DNA of 64,000 nucleotides from Helicobacter salomonis (GCF_017979425.1 NZ_JAERIS010000003.1:1-64000), one strand, 5' to 3'. Counted from the first letter of the stretch, positions 1 through 8,429 are shown. Translations and numbers: made by a program. Notes: generated by a model not told the origin, from the sequence alone.

Positions 1-291
1 GTGCTGGCTTGTTGGAGAGAAAAACTCAAGTGGTTAAAACTAGCTTTCATCAAAAGCGATGCTTTTGTTCCTAGCTCTAAGGTCTGCTCTAGTTGTAGGA
101 CACTCAAAGAGGATTTGAGCCTAAAGGATAGAGTATTTAAATGCTTAGGCTGTAGCTTTTCTTTGGATAGAAATTTAAATGCCAGTATAATATTCATAGA
201 GAGAGGGCTTAACTCTTGGAGTAGAGGAGCTAAGACATGCCTAGCATGCAAGTCTCTGGTAATCTTGCAAGCCACTAAGCCAAGCAACTAA
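1..291 (+). CDS. tnpB: TnpB transposon nuclease, C-terminal part (5' end outside window)
   Basis: This is the C-terminal quarter of a TnpB/OrfB protein from an IS200/IS605- or IS607-type element. The frame is still open at base 1, so the GTG there need not be a start. A zinc ribbon is visible (CSSC at residues 29-32, CLGC at 48-51, counted from base 1). LDRNLNAS follows; its Asp56 matches the last RuvC catalytic aspartate of the family. Known TnpB proteins are RNA-guided DNA nucleases that use an omega-RNA made from the 3' end of their own gene and keep the transposon at its site. Whether the full gene is intact cannot be told from this window. The family call is firm; the exact IS family is open. 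Confidence 0.85.
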   Translation: MLACWREKLKWLKLAFIKSDAFVPSSKVCSSCRTLKEDLSLKDRVFKCLGCSFSLDRNLNASIIFIERGLNSWSRGAKTCLACKSLVILQATKPSN

Positions 292-420
292 GCTAGGGGA
301 GTTGTTAAAACATGTCTAAAACTTTTGTTAGAGTAGTCATCGCTTTTGGTAGGCAGAATCACTACCGATACTAGTTTAACAGATGTGTGGAACGCCTGAT
401 AGCTTCAAAACCAGAGCTTC
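292..420 (+). mobile_element. Probable right-end sequence of the TnpB element
   Basis: No gene is visible between the tnpB stop and the promoter of the next gene. In TnpB elements this is where the transposon right end and omega-RNA scaffold lie. A short stem GGTAG/CTACC and the hexamer AGCTTC twice (around 400-420) can be seen, but I cannot fix the element boundary. A TCAA-type end near 403 is possible, as in IS608-like elements; this is a guess. Confidence 0.35.
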
Positions 421-434
421 TTGGCAAAAGTCGG

Positions 435-440
435 TATAAT
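435..440 (+). promoter_or_regulatory. Candidate -10 box (TATAAT) for glpE-hemD-crcB
   Basis: A perfect TATAAT lies between the transposon remnant and the rhodanese gene. It would give a leader of about 80 bases before the GTG at 526. No convincing -35 is seen, which is usual for sigma-80 promoters in Helicobacter. Confidence 0.45.
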
Positions 441-525
441 TAGATGTCATCGTGAGCCTTCGTGCATGATGAGACATTTTAGCGCCTCTAGCGTGTTAAA
501 ATCCAAACTTAAAAAAGGGAGTGTC

Positions 526-846
526 GTGTTTAAAAGCGATTACACACATCAACTTGTAGATGTGCAGGACTTCAATCCTAGGGATTACCATATCATTGAC
601 ATTAGAGATGCCAAATCCTACCGCGAAGCACATTTAAAAGAAGCTTGTCATATGGACGATCTGAATGCCATTAGAGATTTTGCCCTAGCCCACTCAGAGA
701 AAAAAATCTTGTTGCAGTGTTGGCATGGCAATACAGCATCGCATTACGCGAGCGCCTTGCACAGTGCAGGGGTGAACAATGTCTATTTTCTCAAGGGCAA
801 TTTTGAAGAGTTTAAAGACTTAGGCTTAGAGTTAGTGGGGAGTTAG
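526..846 (+). CDS. glpE: GlpE-like single-domain rhodanese (thiosulfate sulfurtransferase)
   Basis: Single rhodanese domain of 106 residues, the usual GlpE size. The active loop C-W-H-G-N-T begins at Cys65 and matches the GlpE-type loop (C-x-H-G-N-S). The family moves sulfane sulfur from thiosulfate to acceptors such as cyanide or thioredoxin in the cytoplasm. I chose the GTG at 526 because an AAGGGAG ribosome site ends 5 bases upstream. A longer frame from 421 would add residues unlike any rhodanese and would cover the candidate promoter. The stop overlaps the GTG of hemD by one base, so the two are probably translated together. In H. pylori a rhodanese-like gene also precedes hemD, as I recall (HP1223-HP1225). 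Confidence 0.8.
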   Translation: MFKSDYTHQLVDVQDFNPRDYHIIDIRDAKSYREAHLKEACHMDDLNAIRDFALAHSEKKILLQCWHGNTASHYASALHSAGVNNVYFLKGNFEEFKDLGLELVGS

Positions 847-1538
847 TGATCTCTGTCGTGGTGGTGAGCCCCACCCCCTATAAGGGGGATTTAGCCACCT
901 CTTTAGTGTGCAATGAGATTATCTATTTACCTCTACGACATGCCAACTACACACTTAGTTCCCCTTTGAGCGCACCCATAGCCCTAAAACCTCTCCAGGC
1001 TCTCATTTTTACTTCCAAACATGCCCCCCTAGCCTTGGAGTACTCCTTAGAAAACACACCCGCTTTGGCCTTTTTGAAAACCCTGCCTGTTTTTGTGTTG
1101 GCGGCTAAAAGTGCGCAGACTGCTCGTTCTTTAGGTTTTCACGTTGTGTTTACGGGAAAAAGCGCTCAAGCACCTACCTTTGCTCAAGAAATCCAGTCTC
1201 AATTACCCCCCCGTGCGCTCTTTGTGCGGGCTAAGACCACCGCCTCAAATAGCTTAGATCATTTGTCCTCTTTGATTGTTTATGAAAATAGACCTCTTAT
1301 ATTGTCCCAAGAGTATAAGCCCAAACCCCACTCTATTCTCATTTTTACCGCTCCTAGCACCTACCATGCTTTTTTGGCTAATTTTTCTTGGGAGGAGAGT
1401 TATAAGGCGATTGCTATTGGTGCGAGCACTTTTAAGGCTTTTGATCCCGCCATTTGTGCCTATCAAAGCCCTAAACCCAGCCTAGAAGCCTGCATCACAT
1501 TAGCCAAAACCCTTTCCTCTTGTATTAAGATATCCTAA
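846..1538 (+). CDS. hemD: Uroporphyrinogen-III synthase
   Basis: HemD closes and isomerises hydroxymethylbilane to uroporphyrinogen III, the branch point of heme synthesis, in the cytoplasm. The 230-residue length fits the family. HemD sequences are weakly conserved; the call rests on the overall pattern (an early block ending LQALIFTSKHA, a late IAIGASTFKAF block resembling the usual 'IG..TA' region) and on its place between a rhodanese gene and crcB, as in H. pylori. The GTG start overlaps the last base of the rhodanese stop codon. The end of the gene lies 11 bases before crcB, so the three form one operon. Confidence 0.75.
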   Translation: MISVVVVSPTPYKGDLATSLVCNEIIYLPLRHANYTLSSPLSAPIALKPLQALIFTSKHAPLALEYSLENTPALAFLKTLPVFVLAAKSAQTARSLGFHVVFTGKSAQAPTFAQEIQSQLPPRALFVRAKTTASNSLDHLSSLIVYENRPLILSQEYKPKPHSILIFTAPSTYHAFLANFSWEESYKAIAIGASTFKAFDPAICAYQSPKPSLEACITLAKTLSSCIKIS

Positions 1539-1549
1539 AAAGGGCTTGT

Positions 1550-1933
1550 ATGCACTTCACGTTTTTATGGGCTGCTTTGGGCGGGGCTGTTGGGAGTTCT
1601 TTGCGCTATTTTGTGGGCAAGATCATGCCCTCTAGGTTCTTAATCTGGGAGAGTTTTCCTTTGGGCACTTTTAGCGTGAATTTGATCGGGTGTTTTGTGA
1701 TCGGCTTTGTGGGGCATTTAGCTCTTAAATCCATGTTGAGCGATAAGGCAGGTGTATTTTTTATCACGGGGGTTTTGGGAGGCTTTACAACCTTTTCTTC
1801 CTTTGGGCTAGACACCTTCAAGCTTTTACAAAAGCAAGCCATCGGCGAAGCCCTCGCCTATGTACTAAGTACAAATATTCTAGGGTTGGTATGCGTGGCA
1901 CTTGGCTGGGGTTTAGCCAAACTAGTGGGCTAA
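1550..1933 (+). CDS. crcB: Fluoride ion channel/exporter CrcB (Fluc)
   Basis: A 127-residue membrane protein with four hydrophobic segments and the family signature GGFTTFSSFGLDT around residues 76-88, which lines the fluoride pore. Fluc proteins work as antiparallel dimers in the inner membrane and release fluoride that enters as HF. I see no fluoride riboswitch; the gene simply follows hemD by 11 bases. Its last 12 bases overlap the 3' end of the convergent membrane gene on the minus strand, so no terminator fits between them. Confidence 0.93.
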   Translation: MHFTFLWAALGGAVGSSLRYFVGKIMPSRFLIWESFPLGTFSVNLIGCFVIGFVGHLALKSMLSDKAGVFFITGVLGGFTTFSSFGLDTFKLLQKQAIGEALAYVLSTNILGLVCVALGWGLAKLVG

Positions 1934-2650
1934 TTTTTCCTGTGCCTTGAGCTCTAAGAAGTAACGCGTGAGAACAATGGTCTGCAATAAAGTAGCAAAG
2001 AAATTAAACACGGGGATCAGAGAGAAAAGATAGGCTAAAATGGAGATTTTATGGTGGCTGATCTTGTGCGTTCTGAGCACCTCTGCGTAGCGCTCTTGAT
2101 TAAAAACAGAGGTAGCGATATCAAAGGAGAGTGTGTTCTTAAAAAAGAAATAGTGCGGAATCAAGGAAACAAAAACCCCAATAAAAGGAATAAAGTAGAG
2201 TGGGGAGCACACCAGTAAGAACATGCACAAATAGGCGAGTTGTTTGAGGAAGTGCTGTAGGCAAAGCCCCATGTCACCAAAACTCTCTAGGGGTAAATTA
2301 GAATAATCTCTCTTGTGCACATAAGCAACCACAATGGGGGTGTAAAAGATTGCTACCAAAACATTGCCAATTAAACTCAAAATCAGCACAGATAAGCCTA
2401 GCAACATGTAGACGAAAAACTTAAAGACTAGCAAGAAAAGGGCGGGCATAAACCCTCCACTATGAGCGTAACGATACCAACTCGTGGGCAAAAAACCCTC
2501 TAAAATGCGCACCATGTTATCCCCAAAATAAAACAACAAAATCCCCCAAAATAGCAACCCGATGAGGACGGGACCTAAATTTACAAACAGCATTTTCCAA
2601 CTCAAAAAATCTTTCCAACTCTCTTGGATAGTGCGCAACGGACTCTTCAT
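1922..2650 (-). CDS. EI24/CysZ-like multipass membrane protein (HP0174-type)
   Basis: A 242-residue inner-membrane protein with about five hydrophobic stretches; the N terminus (SPLRTIQESWKDFLSW) and the segment ending VAYVHKRDYSNLP recall the EI24/CysZ superfamily. CysZ is a sulfate channel in enterobacteria, but I see no proof of sulfate transport here. The start ATG at 2650 is the obvious one. In H. pylori the homologous gene also lies beside the PPIase-fba-efp group and is divergent from it, as here. The 3' end overlaps crcB tail to tail. Confidence 0.65.
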   Translation of the reverse strand: MKSPLRTIQESWKDFLSWKMLFVNLGPVLIGLLFWGILLFYFGDNMVRILEGFLPTSWYRYAHSGGFMPALFLLVFKFFVYMLLGLSVLILSLIGNVLVAIFYTPIVVAYVHKRDYSNLPLESFGDMGLCLQHFLKQLAYLCMFLLVCSPLYFIPFIGVFVSLIPHYFFFKNTLSFDIATSVFNQERYAEVLRTHKISHHKISILAYLFSLIPVFNFFATLLQTIVLTRYFLELKAQEKLAH

Positions 2651-2688
2651 AGGATTCTCTCTCTATCGTATATTTAAGCTTTGCATGC

Positions 2689-2694
2689 TAAAAT
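2689..2694 (+). promoter_or_regulatory. Extended -10 (TGC-TAAAAT) for PPIase-fba-efp
   Basis: TGCTAAAAT sits in the 103-base gap upstream of the PPIase gene. It lies in the loop of an inverted repeat (TTGCAT 2681-2686, ATGCAA 2693-2698, extended imperfectly to AAGCTT on both sides). Confidence 0.5.
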
Positions 2695-2753
2695 GCAAGC
2701 TTATGTGTGCTTGTCATAGCAGGCTCTCATTTTACAATACTTTGGAGAATTTT

Positions 2754-3644
2754 ATGGTTAAAAGAAGCGTGTTGAGTGTGGTTTTGGCCAGTGTGCTTGG
2801 CGTGGGCATGGTAGGGGCGACCACCCTGGCGACCGTCACTTTCCCGGACACACAGACGAGCAAAAAAAGTAAAAAAAGTAGTCAGCCCGATGTGGTGAGC
2901 ATCACAGAAAACGACTTTGATGTGATTAAGCAGAGAAACCCGAACTTCGACTTTGATAAGCTCAAGGAAGAGCAAAAACGGGGCTTGCTGGAGCAAGCGA
3001 TTAATAATCTCTTGATTGAACGGGAAGCCAAAAAGGAAAACTTGGAGGATAGCGAAGAGTTTAGGCATAGCATGGCAAGCTATAAAAAACAACTTCTGGT
3101 CGAGATTTGGGCCAAGCGTAAGGCGGAAGCTATCGGCAAGGAAGAAATTCCTGAGAGCAGACTCAAGGAATACTACGAGGCGAACAAATCAAAATTTGTG
3201 CAACAAGAAGCGCAAGCTAGACATATCTTAGTCAAGACGGAAGCCGATGCCAAGCGTGTTATCTCCGAACTCAACAAGGTGCCCAAGAATAAGTTAGAGC
3301 ACGAGTTTATCAAAATTGCCAACCGTGATTCAATCGATCCTAACACTAAGAATACGAAAAATGGGGGTGATCTAGGCAAATTTCAAAAAAACCAGATGGC
3401 ACCTGAATTCTCCAACGCAGTGTTTGCTCTCAGGCCTGGCACTTATACCAAAAAGCCTGTCAAAACGGAATTTGGTTATCACATCATCTATTTGATAAAG
3501 AAAAATGAACCCATCACCCCTACCTATGCGCAAGCGAAGCAGACGATCATTGGAATTTTGAAGGAACACCAATTCCAAGAGTATGTTAAAAATGAGCTGG
3601 ATAAATTGCGTAAACGGGTTAAGATCGATATCAAAAATCCCTGA
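2754..3644 (+). CDS. Secreted parvulin-type peptidyl-prolyl isomerase (PEB4/Cbf2-like)
   Basis: A periplasmic chaperone/isomerase of 296 residues. It has a clear signal peptide (VKRSVLSVVLASVLGVGMVGA), a SurA-like N-terminal helical region with very high charge (about residues 40-130) and one PpiC/parvulin domain (about 140-250, ARHILVKTEADAK to EFGYHIIYL). The family helps outer-membrane proteins fold; the H. pylori homologue HP0175 is also found outside the cell. The ATG at 2754 is used because GGAG lies 7 bases upstream and the signal peptide begins there. A longer in-frame extension to 2562 would overlap the divergent gene and has no signal-like character. Confidence 0.9.
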   Translation: MVKRSVLSVVLASVLGVGMVGATTLATVTFPDTQTSKKSKKSSQPDVVSITENDFDVIKQRNPNFDFDKLKEEQKRGLLEQAINNLLIEREAKKENLEDSEEFRHSMASYKKQLLVEIWAKRKAEAIGKEEIPESRLKEYYEANKSKFVQQEAQARHILVKTEADAKRVISELNKVPKNKLEHEFIKIANRDSIDPNTKNTKNGGDLGKFQKNQMAPEFSNAVFALRPGTYTKKPVKTEFGYHIIYLIKKNEPITPTYAQAKQTIIGILKEHQFQEYVKNELDKLRKRVKIDIKNP

Positions 3645-3672
3645 ATCTCTATCATAAATTTTAAGGACCATT

Positions 3673-4596
3673 ATGTTAGTCAAAGGAAGTGAAATCCTCA
3701 ATAAGGCCCACGAGGAAAATTATGGTGTGGGCGCATTTAACTTTGTAAATGTAGAAATGTTGCGAGCCATTTTTGAGGCCGCGGACAGCGCAAAATCCCC
3801 TTTAATCGTGCAAGCCAGCGAGGGGGCAATCAAATATTTAGGTATTGATATGGTTCTAGGTCTGGTGCACACTATGTCTAAGCGTTATCCCCATATTCCC
3901 GTGGCTTTACACTTGGATCACGGCACCACTTTTGAGAGCTGTAAAAAGGCTGTGGATGCGGGCTTTACCTCTGTGATGATCGACGCATCTCACCATCCCT
4001 ACAAGGAAAACTTGGAGCTCACCAAACAAGTGGTGGATTACGCCCATTCTAAAAATGTGAGCGTAGAAGCTGAATTAGGTCGTCTAATGGGCATTGAGGA
4101 CAATATCTCTGTAGATGAAAAAGATGCGGTTTTGGTCAACCCTGATGAAGCCGAGGAATTTGTCAAAGTGAGTAAGGTGGATTATCTCGCTCCTGCTATT
4201 GGAACGAGCCACGGAGCGTTTAAATTCAAGGGCGAGCCTAAGCTAGACTTTGAAAGACTTGTCGAAGTCAAAAAGCGCACCAATATCCCGCTTGTCTTGC
4301 ATGGAGCTAGCTCCATCCCCGAAAATGTCCGCGAAGCTTTCTTATCCACAGGTGGGGATTTAAAGGGAGGCAAGGGCGTGCCCTTCAGCTTCATCGAGGA
4401 GTCCATTAAGGGCGGGATTAATAAAATCAATATCGATACAGATTTGCGCCTAGCCTTCATAGCACAAGTGCGTAAAATGGCACAAGAGAGCCCTTCTGAA
4501 TTTGATTTGCGCAAGTATTTTAACCCGGGCATTGAGGCGGTCAAATCTGTCATTGTCGAGCGCATGCAAGTTTTAGGCAGCGCAGGTAAAATTTAA
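3673..4596 (+). CDS. fba: Class II fructose-bisphosphate aldolase
   Basis: Zinc enzyme of glycolysis and gluconeogenesis that interconverts fructose 1,6-bisphosphate with DHAP and glyceraldehyde 3-phosphate. Length is 307 residues, the same as in H. pylori as I remember. Zinc and substrate motifs are visible: HLDHGTTFE near residue 80, GTSHGAFKF near 178, VLHGASSIP near 209 and INIDTDLRLAF near 252. A start ATG at 3673 follows AAGGACCATT. It lies 28 bases after the PPIase gene and 9 bases before efp, so the three are probably co-transcribed. Confidence 0.97.
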   Translation: MLVKGSEILNKAHEENYGVGAFNFVNVEMLRAIFEAADSAKSPLIVQASEGAIKYLGIDMVLGLVHTMSKRYPHIPVALHLDHGTTFESCKKAVDAGFTSVMIDASHHPYKENLELTKQVVDYAHSKNVSVEAELGRLMGIEDNISVDEKDAVLVNPDEAEEFVKVSKVDYLAPAIGTSHGAFKFKGEPKLDFERLVEVKKRTNIPLVLHGASSIPENVREAFLSTGGDLKGGKGVPFSFIEESIKGGINKINIDTDLRLAFIAQVRKMAQESPSEFDLRKYFNPGIEAVKSVIVERMQVLGSAGKI

Positions 4597-4605
4597 GGGA
4601 TATCC

Positions 4606-5172
4606 ATGGCCATTGGAATGAGCGAACTCAAAAAAAATCTCAAGATTGAGATTCAGGGCGTGCCCTATCGCATTGTGGAATACCAGCATGTCAAGCCAGG
4701 CAAAGGTGCAGCCTTTGTGCGCGCTAAGATCAAGTCTTTCCTAGATGGCAAGGTGATTGAAAAGACTTTTCACGCAGGAGACAAATGCGAAGAGCCAAAC
4801 TTATTGCAAAAACCCATGCAGTTTCTCTACCACGATGGCGCGTCTTACCAATTCATGGATGTAGAAAGCTACGAGCAGATTGCCCTGAGTGAGGATCAAG
4901 TTGGAGAAGCGTCCAAATGGATGTTAGAGGGCTCACAAGTGCAAGTCCTCTTTCACAATGAAAAGGCAATTTCTGTGGAGGTTGCCCAAGTCGTGGCGCT
5001 GAAAATTACAGAAACTCCTCCCAATTTCAAAGGCGACACCTCTAGCGGTAGCAAAAAACCTGCCACTTTAGAAACGGGCGCAGTAGTGCAAGTGCCCTTT
5101 CATGTGCTCGAGGGTGAAGTGATCAAGGTCAATACCCAGACTGGAGAGTATTTAGAAAAACTCAAGGCCTAA
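4606..5172 (+). CDS. efp: Translation elongation factor P
   Basis: EF-P enters the ribosomal E site and rescues ribosomes stalled at proline stretches. The 188-residue protein has the three barrel domains. The loop [10 protein letters not shown] (residues 29-38) carries the lysine that is modified in many bacteria. The C-terminal half ([19 protein letters not shown]) is nearly identical to H. pylori EF-P. The ATG at 4606 follows AAGGGATATCC. This is the last gene of the plus-strand operon; a GC-rich hairpin follows 60 bases downstream. Confidence 0.97.
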   Translation: MAIGMSELKKNLKIEIQGVPYRIVEYQHVKPGKGAAFVRAKIKSFLDGKVIEKTFHAGDKCEEPNLLQKPMQFLYHDGASYQFMDVESYEQIALSEDQVGEASKWMLEGSQVQVLFHNEKAISVEVAQVVALKITETPPNFKGDTSSGSKKPATLETGAVVQVPFHVLEGEVIKVNTQTGEYLEKLKA

Positions 5173-5234
5173 GGCCTACTTCTGCGTAAAAACCTCAGAA
5201 AACTAATAAAAATTTTTCGGGTGTGTTTGTGCTG

Positions 5235-5252
5235 GCGCGCTAAGAAGCGCGC
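5235..5252. terminator. Hairpin between convergent efp and rplT
   Basis: A perfect 7-bp stem GCGCGCT/AGCGCGC with loop AAGA. On the plus strand it is followed by a short T-rich tail (TCTTATCTT). It lies between two convergent operons and could end transcription from both sides; the poor T tract keeps confidence moderate. Confidence 0.5.
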
Positions 5253-5259
5253 TCTTATC

Positions 5260-5610
5260 TTAAAGATGTATTTTGACTTGCTCTAGTAGAGCGCTGAAGG
5301 CGTTCATGTCATGCATAGCCATATCGGCCAGAACCTTACGATCGAGTTCAATATGTGAACTCTTAAGCGCATGCATGAACCTGGAATAGCTGGTATCATG
5401 CATACGGCAAGCTGCATTGATACGCACAATCCACAGACTTCTAAAATCGCGTTTCTTCTGTTTGCGATCTCTGAAAGCGTAGCACAAGCTGCGCTCTAAT
5501 TGTTCTTTAGCCTTTCTAAAATGCTTATGCCTTCCGCTGTAGAATCCGCGGGCAAGCTTTAAAACTTTTTTATGGCGGCGACGGCGCACCACTCCGGTTT
5601 TTACTCTCAT
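5260..5610 (-). CDS. rplT: 50S ribosomal protein L20
   Basis: L20 binds 23S rRNA early in large-subunit assembly. The 116-residue, very basic sequence has the usual N-terminal arm ([22 protein letters not shown]). It is the last gene of the set thrS-infC-rpmI-rplT, the common bacterial order. The gap to rpmI is 75 bases. In other bacteria L20 represses this operon; I did not find an obvious L20-binding structure in the short gaps. Confidence 0.97.
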   Translation of the reverse strand: MRVKTGVVRRRRHKKVLKLARGFYSGRHKHFRKAKEQLERSLCYAFRDRKQKKRDFRSLWIVRINAACRMHDTSYSRFMHALKSSHIELDRKVLADMAMHDMNAFSALLEQVKIHL

Positions 5611-5685
5611 GGGTTTCCTTTACCTAATAGGTGTGATCTAAATCAAGCTTTCCCTGTTTGTGCAGACGCACGCAAGGGGGATTTA

Positions 5686-5880
5686 TTATGCCTTACACAA
5701 CATGCTCGCCACAGAGTGCAGATTAGTAGGGTGCACATAGTGGGGGGCATTGAGGTTGGCTTTGCGCTGGGGACTTTTTTTGGTCAGAATATGGCTTTTA
5801 AAAGCACTGCCGCGCTTGATCAAGCTCTTTTTTACCTTGAAGCGTTTAGCTGCCCCGCGGTTGGTCTTCATCTTGGGCAT
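5686..5880 (-). CDS. rpmI: 50S ribosomal protein L35
   Basis: A 64-residue basic protein beginning [18 protein letters not shown], the standard L35 start. It is a late-assembling protein of the large ribosomal subunit. The gene lies 21 bases after infC and 75 bases before rplT, the classic infC-rpmI-rplT order. The ATG has a good AAAGGAGAG site upstream. Confidence 0.96.
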   Translation of the reverse strand: MPKMKTNRGAAKRFKVKKSLIKRGSAFKSHILTKKSPQRKANLNAPHYVHPTNLHSVASMLCKA

Positions 5881-5901
5881 GTTCTCTCCTTTCTGTTGAA
5901 T

Positions 5902-6414
5902 TTACTTTTTCTGAGGCACGAAGAGCCACATCACAAAACGCCCCTCTGTCTTAGGTTCTTTTTGCGCATCGGCGATATCATTCATCATCGCGTGTATGCG
6001 TTGCAAGACATCTAAGCCGGCTCTAGGATCGTGGCTCTCTCGGCCGCGCAAGACCACCTTAAACTTAACATGCTTACCTTCCTCTATAAACTCTCTGGCG
6101 TGTTTAACCTTGTAATTGATGTCATTTTGGGCAATTTGAGTGGAGAGCTTGATCTCTTTGATTTCAACCTGCTTTTGCTTTTTTTTGGCCTCTTTGAGTT
6201 TTTTTTCTGCCTGATAGCAAAACTTGCCATAATCCATGACCTTGCACACGGGAGGCTTGGCTTGCGCGCTGATGAGCACTAAGTCCAAGCCTTTACTACG
6301 CGCAATTTTTAAAGCTTCTGCCGCGCTGATAATGCCAAATTGTTCGCCTCCATCACCCACACAACGCACCTCTTTAAAGGAGATTGCGTCGTTTAACAAC
6401 ACATCCTTACTCAA
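5902..6414 (-). CDS. infC: Translation initiation factor IF-3 (TTG start)
   Basis: IF-3 binds the 30S subunit and checks the start-codon/initiator tRNA pair. The 170 residues show both domains and the linker ([20 protein letters not shown] near 75-95). The start is TTG at 6414; its last two bases plus the next form the TGA stop of thrS (TTGA overlap). A weak start for infC is meaningful: E. coli infC uses AUU and IF-3 represses its own gene through it. TTG may serve the same purpose here, which is inference. The C terminus stops soon after the IF-3 core (WLFVPQKK); as I recall the H. pylori protein runs about 30 residues longer. Confidence 0.93.
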   Translation of the reverse strand: MSKDVLLNDAISFKEVRCVGDGGEQFGIISAAEALKIARSKGLDLVLISAQAKPPVCKVMDYGKFCYQAEKKLKEAKKKQKQVEIKEIKLSTQIAQNDINYKVKHAREFIEEGKHVKFKVVLRGRESHDPRAGLDVLQRIHAMMNDIADAQKEPKTEGRFVMWLFVPQKK

Positions 6415-8252
6415 AAGCTAACCTCTTGCATTCTTTCTTGACACATCTTGATAAACTCCTTTGATTCCATGTCGTATTGCTGTCCTTTGGCGCGATCACG
6501 GATCGCTAAACTATTCTGTGTCATTTCCTGAGCCCCCATTACTGCAATCAAGGGCACTTTTTGCTTCTCTAGGGTGCGGATGCGCTTGGCCAAACTCTCA
6601 TTTTTACTCGCTATTTCTACAAAAATACCCGCATGGCGTAATTGCTCACAGATGTTTTGTGCATAATTGTGTTGATCGGCTGAAATGGGCACGAGCGCGA
6701 CCTGCACAGGCGCAATAAAAAAGGGAAAATTCCCGCCGTAGTGTTCGGTGAGCACGGCGATAAAACGCTCAAACGAACCTAAGATAGCGCGATGAATCAT
6801 CACAGGCATCTCTTGGCTATCCTGTTCGCTCGCATAGCTCAAATGGAAACGCGCTGGCAAATTCATGTCTACTTGCACAGTGCCACACTGCCATTTGCGC
6901 CTGATTGCATCTGTAATCTTGATATCGATTTTAGGTCCATAAAACGCTCCGCCCCCCTCATCAATACTAAAGGGCACGCCCTGATCCTCTAGGGCTGCTT
7001 TGAGCGCATCAGTGGCCTGTTCCCATACACTATCGCTCCCGATGTATTTTTCTGGTTTGGTAGAGAGTTCCATTTCATAATCAAAGCCAAAAGCCTCCAT
7101 AACTCTTTTGGTGAATTGTAAAATAGCCTGCACTTCTTCCCTAATTTGATCAAAACGACAGAAAATATGCGCGTCGTCTTGGGTGAATTCACGCACCCTC
7201 AAAAGTCCATGCAAAACTCCACTTTGCTCGTGCCTGTGCACCACCCCGTATTCATAAAAACGCAGAGGGAGATCGCGATAAGATCGCAGAGCGTGTTGAT
7301 AAACCTTGATATGTCCCACGCAATTCATGGGTTTAATGCCGTATTCCACCTCATCAATGGTCGTGAAATACATATTTTCTTTATAATTATCATAATGCCC
7401 GCTGATTTTCCACAAACTGCTTTTTAAAATTTCGGGGCCGCGCACGGGCTCGTAACCATCTCTTAACAACGCTACACTGAGTAAATCTTCAATGCGCTTA
7501 CGCAAACGCATACCATTGGGTAGCCAAATAGGCAGGCCAGCCCCCACTTCCTCATCAAAGCGGAATAGCCCAAGCTCTTGCCCTAACTTGCGGTGATCAC
7601 GTTTTTTAGCCTCTTCAAGCTGAGTTAAATAAGCCTTTAGACTCTCCTTAGTGCTAAAGGCGATCCCATAAATGCGCTGTAACATCTCTTGGCTGGCATC
7701 ACCTCCCAGATACGCCCCGGCTAATTTAGTGAGCTTGAAATGCTTGAGTAGTCCTGTATTGGGTAAATGCGGTCCCCTGCACAGGTCTTCAAAATCCCCC
7801 TGCGTGTAAATACTGAGCACATCACCCTCAATATTGGTCATCACCGCCTGCTTAAGCCTGTCGTGGGCAAAACGCGCCTTAGCCTCTTCTCTACTGAGTT
7901 TATACTTACAAATGGGGTGAGCATGCGCGGCAATCTCGCGCATTTTGGCTTCAATGCGCGCTAAATCTTCCTCAGAGACTTTGCTTTGGGTTTTAAAGTC
8001 GTAATAAAACCCCTCCTGCACCACGGGTCCCACAAAGAATTGCGCATCTGGGTAGAGTTGTGTAATAGCCTGTGCCATCAAATGTGCACAAGAATGGCGC
8101 AAAATATCTAAAGCTTCTTTGCTCTCATCTAGGTAAATAGCCTGCCCGTCCGCGCTGGGCTGATCTCCTTGTAGTAAACCTAACTCCTGTGCGCTCTGCA
8201 CATCGTAAATCACCCCCCCCTGTTTGATACCAATTAATTCTCCCAATTCCAT
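6411..8252 (-). CDS. thrS: Threonyl-tRNA synthetase
   Basis: Class II synthetase that charges tRNA-Thr. I place the start at ATG 8252 (613 residues): AGAAGG lies just upstream and the protein then begins [12 protein letters not shown], matching H. pylori length. Twenty more codons upstream are open but overlap the small lipoprotein gene in another frame. Editing-domain HSCAHLMAQ, zinc-site MNCVGH, motif 2 ([14 protein letters not shown]) and motif 3 ([12 protein letters not shown]) are all present. The N-terminal region is shorter than in E. coli ThrS. A run of eight G residues (8213-8220) lies in codons 13-15. Confidence 0.96.
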   Translation of the reverse strand: MELGELIGIKQGGVIYDVQSAQELGLLQGDQPSADGQAIYLDESKEALDILRHSCAHLMAQAITQLYPDAQFFVGPVVQEGFYYDFKTQSKVSEEDLARIEAKMREIAAHAHPICKYKLSREEAKARFAHDRLKQAVMTNIEGDVLSIYTQGDFEDLCRGPHLPNTGLLKHFKLTKLAGAYLGGDASQEMLQRIYGIAFSTKESLKAYLTQLEEAKKRDHRKLGQELGLFRFDEEVGAGLPIWLPNGMRLRKRIEDLLSVALLRDGYEPVRGPEILKSSLWKISGHYDNYKENMYFTTIDEVEYGIKPMNCVGHIKVYQHALRSYRDLPLRFYEYGVVHRHEQSGVLHGLLRVREFTQDDAHIFCRFDQIREEVQAILQFTKRVMEAFGFDYEMELSTKPEKYIGSDSVWEQATDALKAALEDQGVPFSIDEGGGAFYGPKIDIKITDAIRRKWQCGTVQVDMNLPARFHLSYASEQDSQEMPVMIHRAILGSFERFIAVLTEHYGGNFPFFIAPVQVALVPISADQHNYAQNICEQLRHAGIFVEIASKNESLAKRIRTLEKQKVPLIAVMGAQEMTQNSLAIRDRAKGQQYDMESKEFIKMCQERMQEVSF

Positions 8253-8256
8253 CCTT

Positions 8257-8382
8257 CTAACAATCACCCGAACCAAAACCGCACTGCACCTGCGAGTCAA
8301 CTTTTTCAGCATCGGGGTCTTTCATGGGTTGCAAACACCCCGCTAAACAGAGAGCGCACAACCATATCCAATACCTGCCCAT
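8257..8382 (-). CDS. Small lipoprotein (41 aa) upstream of thrS
   Basis: A short open frame of 41 codons. It begins MGRYWIWLCALCLAGC, a charged N terminus, hydrophobic core and lipobox L-A-G-C with Cys16, then a 25-residue tail (LQPMKDPDAEKVDSQ, ending CGFGSGDC) that has two more cysteines. A strong GGAG lies 4 bases before the ATG. The stop ends 4 bases before the thrS start, so the two are translationally close. I recall a very small unassigned gene (HP0122) in the same place in H. pylori, which suggests conservation. The mature peptide would be a lipid-anchored 26-mer facing the periplasm. Function unknown. Confidence 0.7.
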   Translation of the reverse strand: MGRYWIWLCALCLAGCLQPMKDPDAEKVDSQVQCGFGSGDC

Positions 8383-8413
8383 TTCGCTCCAAAAAACACA
8401 AAAAACTGCTTTG

Positions 8414-8419
8414 ATTCTA
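8414..8419 (-). promoter_or_regulatory. Candidate -10 (TAGAAT) for the lipoprotein-thrS-infC-rpmI-rplT operon
   Basis: On the minus strand TAGAAT lies about 32 bases before the lipoprotein ATG at 8382, in the 126-base gap to the LysE gene. The inverted repeat at 8430-8447 lies just upstream, about where a -35 would be. Confidence 0.35.
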
Positions 8420-8429
8420 TCAATTTTGA

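Noticed and set aside
1500-1550. Fluoride riboswitch before crcB
   Set aside because: Only 11 bases separate hemD and crcB; there is no room and no matching motif.
5572-6015. 147-codon plus-strand frame over rplT and rpmI
   Set aside because: It is the reverse shadow of ribosomal protein genes with strong homology on the minus strand.
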